Of a stretch of 32,080 nt of DNA, positions 13,893-22,430 are shown piece after piece (within the stretch, counting starts at the first letter, position 1; each line of letters starts with the position of its first letter). The notes beneath the pieces were generated by a model. It was not told the origin of the DNA, made no database searches, and saw nothing but the letters and a program-made list of their open reading frames with translations. Origin of the DNA: a virus; IMG/VR virus record IMGVR_UViG_3300042472_000688, positions 1 through 32,080 of that record; one strand, given 5' to 3'. A program made the position numbers and the translations under genes.

Positions 13893-14066
13893 CTACTTTG
13901 AAATCTTATGTGCAAACATTTTTATGATTGTACTTGGCTTTATAAACTTGCAAATAAATCTTAAAATGAATCCTGCATTTGTAGTCGAATGACTTTCGGC
14001 ATATTTTTGAGCCGCTTCATCTAAAACTAATTTTATCGGTTCCGGAATTTTATCTAATTGTGCCAT
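13893..14066 (-). CDS. Hypothetical protein, 57 aa, downstream of the endolysin
   Basis: A 57-residue basic, amphipathic protein. The ATG at 14066 is preceded by a run of A and T typical of starts here; an earlier in-frame ATG at 14093 would overlap the endolysin end by 17 bases and is the alternative. Its place after holin and endolysin hints at a lysis role, but no spanin or signal features are seen. Confidence 0.5.
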   Translation of the reverse strand: MAQLDKIPEPIKLVLDEAAQKYAESHSTTNAGFILRFICKFIKPSTIIKMFAHKISK

Positions 14067-14076
14067 ATTTATTTTT

Positions 14077-14544
14077 TTATTGAAAATTTTCATAATATAT
14101 TTTACCTTGTTTATTCTTTCTTGCTTTCAAAACTTGTCCTCTGTTTTTGGTTGCTGAATAAGAAACGTGTACCCAACTTGGATTTTTATCATTTCCTAAC
14201 TCCCAAATTAGTTGGTCAAATTTAAGATTTTTTTTGATGTATTGGAACAATTCAAAGTTACTTGGCTTTGCATTGTCTCCCATATCGATGTCCATTGCTT
14301 GTCCGGAACAATGCTGACTTGTCAAACTTCCGTGAATAGCATTATTCAAAGGCAATCCTCTGAACATACTTGAAATCGGAATAGGAACATTAAAGTGTTT
14401 ACGCATAGGTTCAAACACCTTTTCTGCTAACAATTTCATATTTTCAATCGTTGCTAAATTTGGATTGTTATTTACAATACCTAACTTATTGGCAGTTTCT
14501 GACCTTGTACATTCCTCGAATGTTAAGTGTTTACTTATTTGCAT
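14077..14544 (-). CDS. Peptidase M15 endolysin (D-Ala-D-Ala carboxypeptidase-like)
   Basis: A 155-residue peptidoglycan peptidase of the M15 family. Zinc ligands and catalytic residues are visible as SQHCSGQAMDIDM (H78, D85) and WVHVSY (H126), with E115 in IWEL as the likely general base. The N-terminal LTFEECTRSETA is the usual opening of phage M15 proteins. There is no signal peptide, so release needs a holin, and the gene directly upstream encodes a membrane protein; they overlap by 14 bases. It cleaves peptide cross-bridges for host lysis. Confidence 0.9.
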   Translation of the reverse strand: MQISKHLTFEECTRSETANKLGIVNNNPNLATIENMKLLAEKVFEPMRKHFNVPIPISSMFRGLPLNNAIHGSLTSQHCSGQAMDIDMGDNAKPSNFELFQYIKKNLKFDQLIWELGNDKNPSWVHVSYSATKNRGQVLKARKNKQGKIYYENFQ

Positions 14545-14695
14545 CTTTTTTAGTTATTAATTTATAAATCATTATTGTTGTATATATAATTGAGAGTACT
14601 AATAAAAACAATCTCATTGTATTTTCTATGTTTGTGAAGGACAAACCAAATATTATACCATTTCCACCTATTACTTTAACATTTTCGTATTTCAT
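14531..14695 (-). CDS. Holin candidate, single membrane segment, 54 aa
   Basis: A 54-residue protein with one hydrophobic helix (LFLLVLSIIYTTIMIYKLI) and a lysine-rich C-terminus, directly before the M15 endolysin. The ATG at 14695 was chosen because it falls just after the fibre gene stop; a start at 14719 would lie inside the fibre gene. Holin function is inferred from size, topology and neighbour; a single-span class is plausible. Confidence 0.6.
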   Translation of the reverse strand: MKYENVKVIGGNGIIFGLSFTNIENTMRLFLLVLSIIYTTIMIYKLITKKDANK

Positions 14696-14700
14696 TATTT

Positions 14701-15774
14701 CTAATTTGTTATTTGACAACTTCTAAAAATCCATTCTTGTCCGGCACCTAACATTTGAATAGTTACAACAATCCAATATCCTTGCTGATAATTAAAAGGT
14801 GTTATTGAAATTGGTGCAGAAGAGTATTGTACTCCACTTTCATCAGCATCATTTGAGTTCCAATGATATAATGCACCATTAAACTGTGAAAAATTTCTTG
14901 AAAAATTAACAAATTCTGTAGTTGCTCTTCCTCTAAAACTCATTAATCTCGAACCACCTATTCCATCATACGGAGACAACCAAACATTAAATTTATCAAC
15001 TGATGTGTTGAAAGTTATAGTTTTTTGAAACATCATAGATTGTATGTTTAGTTTGTCTGTTGATGACAAAGTATTACCGGGTATAAAAAAACTACCTATT
15101 TTTGTTTCATTCAAAGTATCTGTAACTGTAATATTTGGAGTTGCATTAACTATTGATTTTATAACAACTTGATTTTTCCATAATCCCGATGCAACATCAT
15201 AAGTTATTCCATTATTCTGTATCGGGTTGATAATCTGTACATTATGCAATTCTTCTAATTCAAATCCATTTTGAACTTTTACATAAATTTCTCCATTATT
15301 ATTGTTAGCTCTTGTTACAATTCCAATAAAAACTAAATGTGCCGGTGCATAAGGTTTATTAGCAATTCCATAAATCAAAGAACCATTAACACCTAACCAA
15401 ACTGCATCTCCGGCTACTGCACTTCCGGTATCTAATCCACCTAACAATCCTTCTGTTACAACATTTCCACTATTATTAAATGCTAAATTCTGTGCAATCA
15501 ACCCAAGTGTTTTACTTGATGTCATTTCTGTTGTATTGGATGCCAAACTAACAATAACATTTGTTCCATTTGCACCTGAAACGTAAACCGGTTGTCCAAT
15601 ACTCATTCCTACTCCGGCTCTTACAGCTTGTGTAATTACATTTGCAGTTATTGGTATTGGTGCAAAATTCAAAGCATTAAAATTCTGATTACATTTATCA
15701 AACGCAACTCGAACATAATCTCCTAATCCATCATTTGGTACATTTCCTATTCCTATTGGTAAAATCGTTGCCAT
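14701..15774 (-). CDS. Fibre-like virion protein, 357 aa
   Basis: A 357-residue protein whose N-terminus (IGNVPNDGLGDYVRVAFDKC, residues 8-27) matches the NDGxGDxxRxAFxKxNxNF opening common to phage tail fibre and other virion appendage proteins. The rest is Thr/Asn/Val-rich beta structure. It sits between the connector and the lysis genes, the classical place for an adhesin. Host-receptor binding is inferred; no known enzymatic domain was seen. Confidence 0.6.
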   Translation of the reverse strand: MATILPIGIGNVPNDGLGDYVRVAFDKCNQNFNALNFAPIPITANVITQAVRAGVGMSIGQPVYVSGANGTNVIVSLASNTTEMTSSKTLGLIAQNLAFNNSGNVVTEGLLGGLDTGSAVAGDAVWLGVNGSLIYGIANKPYAPAHLVFIGIVTRANNNNGEIYVKVQNGFELEELHNVQIINPIQNNGITYDVASGLWKNQVVIKSIVNATPNITVTDTLNETKIGSFFIPGNTLSSTDKLNIQSMMFQKTITFNTSVDKFNVWLSPYDGIGGSRLMSFRGRATTEFVNFSRNFSQFNGALYHWNSNDADESGVQYSSAPISITPFNYQQGYWIVVTIQMLGAGQEWIFRSCQITN

Positions 15775-15887
15775 TATTTCTTATTTTGTTTTTTCAAATA
15801 CTCTTGAAACTTCTCTATGTCCTTTTGTTTGACATTATACGTTGTTTTCGGCTCTTTTTTGACCGGTTTGTTTTCATTTTTTTGCAT
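15774..15887 (-). CDS. Tiny basic protein, 37 aa
   Basis: A 37-residue lysine-rich frame from ATG 15887 (begins MQKNENKPVKKEPKTTYN). Its stop is coupled to the fibre start as TAATG, which supports it as a real gene. Function unknown. Confidence 0.45.
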   Translation of the reverse strand: MQKNENKPVKKEPKTTYNVKQKDIEKFQEYLKKQNKK

Positions 15888-15955
15888 TTTAAATGTATTT
15901 GTATGTTTACTTTAAAAATAGTTCTTTAAATCTTCTTATTTTCATTTTGTCAAAC

Positions 15956-16465
15956 TTAAAGTACCCAACCAATCGGATTTGGCTTTTGGTCCGGAAACAT
16001 ATCATCGTTTGAATTTCTCCAATATGAAGGAAATAATGACGAAGCGTTAATAGCCATATAATCTACAAATCTTTTAGCATAAAAATCTCCAAATGTTCTG
16101 TGCTTTTGAACTAAAATATCTAATTCATCTTTTGATACATTTTCAGAGTTTTCACTTCTGTGTTTAAATACACCACCGTTTCTGATTTGATAGTTTGCAA
16201 ATGGCAAATAGTCAATCATTGCAAAGTGAATTAACATTGGCTGAATATAATCTACAACTAAATTCAAATAATCTCCTGTTAAGGTATTTGTAGTGATTTT
16301 AGTAGTGATTTCATTATACAACTGTGTTCCTAAATAATTTTGAACGTGCATTTGTTGTGCAATCTTAATAAAATTGATAAACAAATCAGTATCTACATTT
16401 CCATTCAGAATTGTATTTTGCTTTAAATCATTTGGAGTTATAAAAAGTGTCGTACTTGTTGCCAT
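15956..16465 (-). CDS. Head-tail connector, DUF6712-like
   Basis: A 169-residue all-helical protein beginning with LFITPNDLKQNTILNGNVDT (residues 7-26). It resembles the DUF6712 family found next to portal genes in Bacteroidetes phages and thought to be head-tail adaptors of the gp6 type. It starts 2 bases after the portal stop, in line with that role. The assignment is from family resemblance and position. Confidence 0.65.
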   Translation of the reverse strand: MATSTTLFITPNDLKQNTILNGNVDTDLFINFIKIAQQMHVQNYLGTQLYNEITTKITTNTLTGDYLNLVVDYIQPMLIHFAMIDYLPFANYQIRNGGVFKHRSENSENVSKDELDILVQKHRTFGDFYAKRFVDYMAINASSLFPSYWRNSNDDMFPDQKPNPIGWVL

Positions 16466-16467
16466 AT

Positions 16468-18300
16468 CTATTTATTGTAATTTGGGTGATGTCCTCTGTC
16501 TTTCATATCAAATGGTGCTTTTTCTGCATCACTTATACCTTCGGGATTTGGATAGTAACCATCAATGCTATCAACTTGTTCACTTGATGACAATGCTTTG
16601 TCTTCGTAATATGATCCATCCGTGTTTTGTTTTAATCGGTATAAATTTTCTGTCCAATAGTGTCCACAATTTACTCCACCTTTGAATCTAAAAAGTGAGT
16701 AATTTTCTCCTTCGTGTCCGAATTCATTGTTTATTCCATCAAATGATGCCGAATCAATGTCTTCTATTCTGTAAACAACTCCATTTGAAGTTCTATTCAT
16801 CATATTAACACAGAATTCACGAGAATTTACACTTGAATACTTTTCTGAATACTCGTATCGTACTTTGTAAATGTCTTCATCTAAATAACTTTCCTTGCTT
16901 GGATATGATTTGATGTAGCCACTTAAGTTTTCTTTTCTTGTAACGTGTTTATTTGCCCAATCTTTAATGGAAGTGTTACAATCAAGTACTTCTCTTTTGT
17001 CTGCTAAAATCCATTCATCTGATATTTTTTCTCCATCAAAGGAGTTTATATCAAAACAAATGTCTTCTAACGAACTTAATTTTGGTGCAACTGCCGGTAC
17101 ATTTTGCTTTTGTCCTGTTTCTTCTTCTACTGTTTCGCTATTTGTAGCGTTTGATAGGTCGTTAAACTCCAAAGGTTGTAATGTTTTGAAGTAAAGATTC
17201 AAAGCAATCTTATTGTAACTTAAAATTCTGTTAAATTCTTTGATTAATAGGTTTTGGAATGGTCGAATAACTGTGTTATCCATTAAAACAGAAGCAGTTT
17301 GCAATTCATCTGCATTATTCCCAAATCCTGTGGTGTCTTTAATACCTAAAAGCATTGGCGAAATAACTCGATGTGCAACCATAATCTTTCTCATACTTTC
17401 ATCTGAAAGGAATTGATACTGATTGTGTGCATCTGATAACTGAACCGGAGTAATAGTAGCATTATATTCTGTACTATCGTTGAACGAAAGTATGAATCTA
17501 CCGGCATTTGATGTTCCACCAAATTTTTGCTGAATATTTCTTTCAATATCCCTTTGTTCTGTTTCAGTAGGTGTTCCATTATTGAAGTTAATAAGCATAC
17601 TTGGTGCCAATCCATTCATAATGTTATTCAAATGGTAGTTTGAAATCTCCTCTTCTAACTCACAATACTGCAATCCACCTTGATAATCAACAGGACTGTA
17701 ATAGTAGAAACCTGTTTTATAAGGTTTGATGTAAAGTATTTCTTCCGAATTTACAATTTCACTTGATACTTGACCAAATCCAAATGCCGGAATTGGTTTT
17801 GGCTTTTTATTTCTGTTTACTTCTAACCAATTATCTGAATAGTAATAACATTCAACCTCTCCATCTTCATTGCATTTACCACTTCTTAATGTTTCAACAG
17901 GAAAGTGATTACATTCTAATATTTGACTTCTATCAATAGAATATACAACTTGAATTGCACATTGCCCCATTGCTTTCAAATCATTACATAGTCTTTCAAC
18001 TGTGTCATCATCCAATAACATTTTGGCTTTTGCGTAATCTAATGGTTTTGTCAAACTATCGGTTGCATCTAATCCTTTTCCAAATATCATTTGACTGATA
18101 CCATTTACGATTGCGTTGTTTGTTGGAGAACCATTAATTCTATCCTGTAAGTAACCAAAGTAATTATTGTCGTCTCCGTAATTAATCCAATCTTGATTTC
18201 TAACTTCGACAACTTTTGGCGAAGTGTATGTAGCCAACTGAACTATTCCAATTCCACCGGTTTTTTTACTTATTGGTTCTTTTTCTATTTTCTTTCTCAT
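16468..18300 (-). CDS. Portal protein with fused C-terminal C-x-H-x-W domain
   Basis: A 610-residue protein. Residues 1-400 resemble Bacteroidetes phage portals, which form the dodecameric DNA gate at the capsid vertex (opening with a proline/glycine segment, then NYGDDNNYFGYL and SPTNNAIVNG). From about residue 420 a second domain follows. It contains NSREFCVNMMNR (492-503), GGVNCGHYW (541-549) and the tail APFDMKDRGHHPNY (595-608). I know this layout from the C-terminus of XkdF-like protease/head proteins, where it is usually separate from the portal. The start is coupled to the upstream gene by ATGA. No premature stop or frameshift is seen. Confidence 0.8.
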   Translation of the reverse strand: MRKKIEKEPISKKTGGIGIVQLATYTSPKVVEVRNQDWINYGDDNNYFGYLQDRINGSPTNNAIVNGISQMIFGKGLDATDSLTKPLDYAKAKMLLDDDTVERLCNDLKAMGQCAIQVVYSIDRSQILECNHFPVETLRSGKCNEDGEVECYYYSDNWLEVNRNKKPKPIPAFGFGQVSSEIVNSEEILYIKPYKTGFYYYSPVDYQGGLQYCELEEEISNYHLNNIMNGLAPSMLINFNNGTPTETEQRDIERNIQQKFGGTSNAGRFILSFNDSTEYNATITPVQLSDAHNQYQFLSDESMRKIMVAHRVISPMLLGIKDTTGFGNNADELQTASVLMDNTVIRPFQNLLIKEFNRILSYNKIALNLYFKTLQPLEFNDLSNATNSETVEEETGQKQNVPAVAPKLSSLEDICFDINSFDGEKISDEWILADKREVLDCNTSIKDWANKHVTRKENLSGYIKSYPSKESYLDEDIYKVRYEYSEKYSSVNSREFCVNMMNRTSNGVVYRIEDIDSASFDGINNEFGHEGENYSLFRFKGGVNCGHYWTENLYRLKQNTDGSYYEDKALSSSEQVDSIDGYYPNPEGISDAEKAPFDMKDRGHHPNYNK

Positions 18301-18653
18301 ACTGTAATGTAACCGTTATTATTAATTGAAGGCAAAATATATTCTCCATTGTTAATTGAAAACAAATCTATGTTTTGATTCGTACAAAAAATAAGGTCTT
18401 TGTAGATTATTTCATTTGTAACATCAAAAAATACTACCAATGAATAAAAAGTATTTTCTACTAAAAAATCCAAATCTGTAAATCCAATGTAATATAAATC
18501 ATTAACAGAGCTTCTATTAGCAACTGTTTTTTGATATACTGTTTTTGTAGTTTCGTCTGTCATTGTTACCAATAACGAATGACCAAGTTCATCTACTTGC
18601 CTAATCGGAATGATTGGGAAACTTTGAGTACTGTTTGTAGTTAATATTGTCAT
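18297..18653 (-). CDS. Virion-associated hypothetical protein, 118 aa
   Basis: A beta-rich 118-residue protein placed between the candidate tail tube and the portal. Late element L4 ends only 4 bases before ATG 18653, the same spacing as at the protease gene, so I chose this ATG over one 6 bases upstream that lies inside the element. It is the first gene of the portal block. A structural or head-completion role is likely from position only. Confidence 0.55.
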   Translation of the reverse strand: MTILTTNSTQSFPIIPIRQVDELGHSLLVTMTDETTKTVYQKTVANRSSVNDLYYIGFTDLDFLVENTFYSLVVFFDVTNEIIYKDLIFCTNQNIDLFSINNGEYILPSINNNGYITV

Positions 18654-18657
18654 AACC

Positions 18658-18683
18658 ATATAACGTAAAAAGTTTGATTTTTG
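18658..18683 (-). promoter_or_regulatory. Late promoter element L4 (CAAA-N13-ACGTTATAT)
   Basis: On the minus strand CAAA (18683-18680) and ACGTTATAT (18666-18658) are separated by 13 bases, exactly as in L1, L2 and L3. It follows an intrinsic terminator and precedes the portal block. ACGTTATAT ends 4 bases before the start codon. Confidence 0.65.
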
Positions 18684-18685
18684 TC

Positions 18686-18714
18686 AAAAAAAAAGCACAG
18701 AGTTTATCTGTGCT
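18686..18714 (-). terminator. Intrinsic terminator after the candidate tail tube gene
   Basis: Minus strand AGCACAGA / TCTGTGCT, an 8-base-pair perfect stem with a 5-base loop, followed by nine T (18694-18686). It isolates the strongly expressed upstream genes from the portal block. Confidence 0.9.
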
Positions 18715-18753
18715 AATTTCCGACCAAGTAATTCCTCAATCCTATTTCACTAA

Positions 18754-19287
18754 TTATGGTGCTAATTGTGTTGGAGTTGCACCACCGGCAATCTTCGCAG
18801 TAACTATTAATGGAGTTACAAATTGAGCCATTAAAGGTTCTTGTGCAGTAATTGTAAGGGTGTATCCATTTAAATCTCCCAATGCTACTCCGGTACTGAT
18901 TGTTCCGTTAGTATCACAACCTCTTGTCATACCTACTGCAAGATAATTACCATTGTTGTCTTGAATGAAAACGTGTGGTCTTGCAACTATAACTTTTTGA
19001 AGTTCTTGTTGAGATAAAGCATCTAATTTTGTCAAAACTAAAGTCAATGATTGCTCATAAAAAGTAGTTCCATTATCATTTGATGAAGTGATAGTCTGTT
19101 CCAATCCGGAAGCAGATTTCACATCATATTGGTAGGCAGTCCAAGTAGTACCCGAGAATGCACTTACAACACCATTAGTGATTGTTGCATTTCCCAAAGT
19201 TCCATAATCTACGAAGAAAACTTGTTTGATACCACCTACTGCATCTTTACAAGGTAACTTTCTTCCGGTTGTCAATACACAAGGCAT
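18754..19287 (-). CDS. Candidate major tail (tube) protein, 177 aa
   Basis: A 177-residue beta-rich protein (MPCVLTTGRKLPCKDAVGG at the start; LNGYTLTITAQEP near residues 139-151). It is flanked by two intrinsic terminators, the upstream one after the major capsid gene. Such individually terminated genes are usually the major virion components. No other tube protein is apparent in the tail block, so this is the best candidate; the alternative is a capsid decoration or head-completion protein. Identification is from context, not from a specific motif. Confidence 0.5.
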   Translation of the reverse strand: MPCVLTTGRKLPCKDAVGGIKQVFFVDYGTLGNATITNGVVSAFSGTTWTAYQYDVKSASGLEQTITSSNDNGTTFYEQSLTLVLTKLDALSQQELQKVIVARPHVFIQDNNGNYLAVGMTRGCDTNGTISTGVALGDLNGYTLTITAQEPLMAQFVTPLIVTAKIAGGATPTQLAP

Positions 19288-19314
19288 AAGCTATATTTTT
19301 TAAAAGTTAATAGA

Positions 19315-19336
19315 CAAAAAGGGTATTTCTACCCTT
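19315..19336 (-). terminator. Intrinsic terminator/attenuator after the major capsid gene
   Basis: Minus strand AAGGGTA / TACCCTT, a 7-base-pair stem with a GAAA tetraloop, followed by a T-rich tail (19320-19316). It lies 16 bases after the capsid stop and may let part of the transcripts read on into the next gene. Confidence 0.85.
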
Positions 19337-19351
19337 CTGCCGAATTTTTTA

Positions 19352-20266
19352 TTATGCTATTCCGTAAGTAACAGAATCAGCACCAATACCTACTTGAAGA
19401 CCTCTTGTGAAACGTGCAATAAATCTCACGTTTTTAGATCCATCAATGTCTGCCATATCAATAGTTTTGATAAGGTTGGCATCATCCATTAATCCTGTTC
19501 CAAAGAACAAGTTTGAGATAGTTGTAGCAACCATTGTGTTGTTTGGCAATCCATTTGCAACAAAAAGTTGAACTCCATCAAAATTCAATGGACTTCCATT
19601 TTGATACCATTGGTTTCCTTGTGCATTTACACCATTTCCACCTAATCCCGAAGCACCAAATCCACCTAACATACGAACATAGGCTTTTGCCACGTTTTGA
19701 GATACAAAGATTCTTAAATCTTCAACACCATAGATTGATGCCGGGATTCCATCTACTACTCTACCCATTTCTGCTTGTACATTTGCATTTGTGATTGCTA
19801 CCGGAGTTGCTATTGCATTTGAACCATCAGTCTTAAGCAATTTACCTAATCCGGTAGTTGCGTTCCAAATGAAATTTTCTGTGTCTAATGCAATGTCTTT
19901 CAACATTTTTGCAATAAAGAAATCAGAGAAGTTTGTTGGCAAAGTGTCAAATGCAGAGTAACCCATTGATACTGCTTCCCAATCTTGTTGGAATGGAGTT
20001 TTACAAAGTTGCAAGTTTACTTGTTTCTCTTCTACTACTAATACCTTGTCAGATAAAGTAACTACACCTACATCAGTAAAATCACAAGTAGCATTTTGTA
20101 CAATACCACTATTTACTAATTTTTTGATGTTTGCTTTGTACTTAACATTTGGTAAAATTGTAACACCATTGTTTGCCAATGTGTTTGCACTCAATACTGC
20201 CGCTGCAATATATTTACCGGCGAATTCTCCGGCATAGTTTGTTGTAATTGTTGGTTGATTAGCCAT
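19352..20266 (-). CDS. Major capsid protein
   Basis: A 304-residue capsid protein of the kind found in Bacteroidetes siphoviruses, expected to have the HK97 fold. It begins with ANQPTITTNYAGEFAGKYI and has a long Gly/Asn-rich middle (GGFGASGLGGNGVNAQGN) and a C-terminal RFTRGLQVGIG segment. The upstream gene is a scaffold-like protein and the protease gene is two further upstream, as expected for a self-assembling head. It is followed by a terminator hairpin, in line with high expression. No separate delta domain is seen; the scaffold is a separate gene. Confidence 0.85.
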   Translation of the reverse strand: MANQPTITTNYAGEFAGKYIAAAVLSANTLANNGVTILPNVKYKANIKKLVNSGIVQNATCDFTDVGVVTLSDKVLVVEEKQVNLQLCKTPFQQDWEAVSMGYSAFDTLPTNFSDFFIAKMLKDIALDTENFIWNATTGLGKLLKTDGSNAIATPVAITNANVQAEMGRVVDGIPASIYGVEDLRIFVSQNVAKAYVRMLGGFGASGLGGNGVNAQGNQWYQNGSPLNFDGVQLFVANGLPNNTMVATTISNLFFGTGLMDDANLIKTIDMADIDGSKNVRFIARFTRGLQVGIGADSVTYGIA

Positions 20267-20301
20267 TTCTTTTTTATTTTTTAATTTAAGTTTCTAATTT
20301 A

Positions 20302-20889
20302 CTACGATAATAGAGCCATTATACGTGCTTCTGTTGAAGAGGTATTAAGTGCTACTTTTACTTCTGACAAATCAATTTTGCCATTGCTTGGTTTGTGTTT
20401 TGTTCCTTTGCTTAATACTGAACTTGAAAGTGTTGCTTTCATTTCAGTTTGTGTTCCACTCAAAGCGTCAATCTTTGCTTGTAGGTCATCTAACTTTGGT
20501 TGGATTGCATCAACAACTGCAGTTAAAATTTCTTCCAATGTAGCAGGTACTTCTGCCATTTCTTTTTCTTCTTTTTCAACAAGTGGCGAATCAGCAGGTG
20601 CATCAACAGGTTTGTCTTCTGCTTCTACTTCAACTTCAACTTCTGTTTCAGCAGAAATAACTTCTCCAATTTTTCCAACTTCTGTTACTGTGATTACAGT
20701 ACCATTAGCCAAAGTATAATCTCCTAACGCTAACGGAGTTTTATTTTCTCCATCAACAAGATACACATCAGCACCAATTTCAAATGAATCTGCTTCAATA
20801 ACAGTTCCATCAGCCAATGTTTCTTGTGCTAATTTTACTTTGCGTTGAAGCAAAGCATTAATTCTGTTTAAAATGTCTGTGTTTTTCAT
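20302..20889 (-). CDS. Scaffold protein
   Basis: A 195-residue protein directly before the capsid gene. The N-terminal half holds beta repeats of the form LADGTVIEADSFEIG and LANGTVITVTEVG. The middle is a long acidic, proline-rich linker (about residues 80-115), and the C-terminus is helical, with a possible coiled coil (IQPKLDDLQAKIDALSGTQ). This charged layout is typical of Bacteroidetes phage scaffolds, which are cleaved by the head protease. Late element L3 lies 21 bases upstream. Confidence 0.7.
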   Translation of the reverse strand: MKNTDILNRINALLQRKVKLAQETLADGTVIEADSFEIGADVYLVDGENKTPLALGDYTLANGTVITVTEVGKIGEVISAETEVEVEVEAEDKPVDAPADSPLVEKEEKEMAEVPATLEEILTAVVDAIQPKLDDLQAKIDALSGTQTEMKATLSSSVLSKGTKHKPSNGKIDLSEVKVALNTSSTEARIMALLS

Positions 20890-20910
20890 ATAATTTATTC
20901 GTTTACTAAT

Positions 20911-20936
20911 ATATAACGTAACTATATTTTTTTTTG
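20911..20936 (-). promoter_or_regulatory. Late promoter element L3 (CAAA-N13-ACGTTATAT)
   Basis: CAAA (20936-20933), 13 bases, ACGTTATAT (20919-20911) on the minus strand. The upstream half reads AAAATGCAAA, identical over 10 bases with L2. It precedes the scaffold-capsid block. Confidence 0.7.
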
Positions 20937-20944
20937 CATTTTCA

Positions 20945-21571
20945 TTATACTTTTTTTAATTCTACCAAATGTTTTGTAAATGTCGAATAATCTGTAGTTG
21001 CTGTACTGTCAAACTGTATTGTAAAGTGTACATACCAATTACCACTTGGATTTAGAACATTAATTGAAGTAATATCGTAAGGTGTAGAAATTGTTGAATC
21101 ATCATTTATTAAACTTATAATGTTACTCATAACATTTAAATTAAATCCGGGATTAGCATTTACCCAAATATTTCTTTTAAAAGTAGCAAAATTTGCATTT
21201 GTATTAACTATTCCTAATGGAACTGATTGTCCACCTAAATTTTTATTTGGACTATAATAAGCTCTTATTACATAATTTTGAGTAGGATTACCTAATACCC
21301 TTTTTGTGGTAAAAATTGCTGTTAGATTAAGCAAATCATCCAATTCAACAACTGCTTGTTCAATTTTAATAGAACCGAACATAGTTTCAGTTACTCCAAT
21401 TCCTAATGGTTCTAATCGATTATTAAATTCAATTATCTCCATATCTCTATCAATTAAACCCATAAGGTTTTTTTGTGTAATTTTTCTTGTACTTCCTTCT
21501 GTTACACAAACTCCATAATCACTTGAAGCAATTTTGTTTGCAAGTGGTAACTGTGATATTTTTATATCCAT
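20945..21571 (-). CDS. Virion surface/fibre-like protein, 208 aa
   Basis: A 208-residue protein that opens with DIKISQLPLANKIASSDYGV (residues 2-21) and then TRKITQKNL, the ISQLP...T-x-K-x-T pattern found at the N-terminus of many phage fibre and appendage proteins. The rest is Asn/Thr-rich beta structure. It lies between the protease and the scaffold, an unusual place for a fibre, so a head decoration is equally possible. Confidence 0.55.
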   Translation of the reverse strand: MDIKISQLPLANKIASSDYGVCVTEGSTRKITQKNLMGLIDRDMEIIEFNNRLEPLGIGVTETMFGSIKIEQAVVELDDLLNLTAIFTTKRVLGNPTQNYVIRAYYSPNKNLGGQSVPLGIVNTNANFATFKRNIWVNANPGFNLNVMSNIISLINDDSTISTPYDITSINVLNPSGNWYVHFTIQFDSTATTDYSTFTKHLVELKKV

Positions 21572-21573
21572 TT

Positions 21574-21804
21574 TTATACTCTTAAATAATTAATTGGTAT
21601 TAAATCTCCTTGTGTTATTAATCTTTGTTCATCTTCTGTTATCAAAAGAGATATTGAACCGGTTATGTTTCCTATTCCTTGTGCTTGTAATGAACCATCA
21701 CAACATTTAGATGAGTACGTATTGTCTTGACATAAACAACCTCTATGTGAAGTTTTAGGACTTGTCCTACTTGATGTCTTAAATGGTTTGTTATTACTTC
21801 TCAT
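21574..21804 (-). CDS. Small cysteine-rich protein, 76 aa
   Basis: A 76-residue protein with a cysteine cluster (RGCLCQDNTYSSKCCDGSLQ) followed by a beta segment. The cluster recurs in small proteins of Bacteroidetes phages next to head genes; a metal site or disulfide knot is possible. I chose ATG 21804 over a TTG at 21813. It overlaps the protease end by 11 bases. Confidence 0.6.
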   Translation of the reverse strand: MRSNNKPFKTSSRTSPKTSHRGCLCQDNTYSSKCCDGSLQAQGIGNITGSISLLITEDEQRLITQGDLIPINYLRV

Positions 21805-22426
21805 AATTTTCAAGTAAGTGTTGTATTTCTAACAAATCTAATCCTGCTTTAATTTCTTCTAAAACATCATTGTCTTCAACTTTTGACAATTTTGATAGTG
21901 GTAATTTTGCTTTATCAGCAAAGTAACCTTCAATACTAAAACCTTTTACCTTTCCTGTCTTTACAAAGTCATTCCAAATCACATCGTTGTTTACTTTAAT
22001 GCTTCCCATCCAACTTCCAATAGGTACATTCAAGTTATACAGGTTTGATTTGTCTTTTTCGGTATCTTCTACAATCCAAGATTCAACCATAGTCAATCCT
22101 GTTACAGATTCCATATGTTCAAAAGTTGCATTACTTTGATTGCCATTTTGGAAGAACAACTCCATACATTTACGAATAGTGTCTTGACTAAAGTAGATAT
22201 AATACTCCCCATTCTCTTCATCTCTTCTGTAAATTGGCTTGTCCGGTACTAATAAAGCACCCATAATTACCCTTTTTTCTCTGTCAATTTCAGCAAATTT
22301 GTACTCTTTTTGTTCTGTTTTTAGAGCAATAAAGTCTTCTTCAATTGCAGGATTTTCTACTATGGATATGGCATCAATACCACTTAATTCCATATTTTCG
22401 TCAATGATTAGTTCTATTAATTTCAT
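21794..22426 (-). CDS. XkdF-like head maturation protease
   Basis: A 210-residue protein of the XkdF-like serine protease family. The N-terminal GIDAISIVENPAIEEDFIAL (residues 16-35) is the typical opening. The protease core shows TFEHMES (H104), VESWIV (114-119, candidate catalytic serine S116), VPIGSWMG (134-141) and GFSIEGYF (162-169). It should trim the scaffold and capsid during maturation. The C-terminal C-x-H-x-W domain often present in this family is missing here and is instead attached to the portal protein. Late element L2 ends 4 bases before the ATG. Confidence 0.75.
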   Translation of the reverse strand: MKLIELIIDENMELSGIDAISIVENPAIEEDFIALKTEQKEYKFAEIDREKRVIMGALLVPDKPIYRRDEENGEYYIYFSQDTIRKCMELFFQNGNQSNATFEHMESVTGLTMVESWIVEDTEKDKSNLYNLNVPIGSWMGSIKVNNDVIWNDFVKTGKVKGFSIEGYFADKAKLPLSKLSKVEDNDVLEEIKAGLDLLEIQHLLENYEK

Positions 22427-22430
22427 ATTG

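Noticed and set aside
13848-13895. Inverted repeats as a phage attachment site
   Set aside because: No integrase or excisionase was found in the window; the arms are only 7 bases.
15906-15945. Twelve-codon frame (MKIRRFKELFLK) between the connector and the 37-residue gene
   Set aside because: Too short to support by sequence alone, with no coupling or leader motif.
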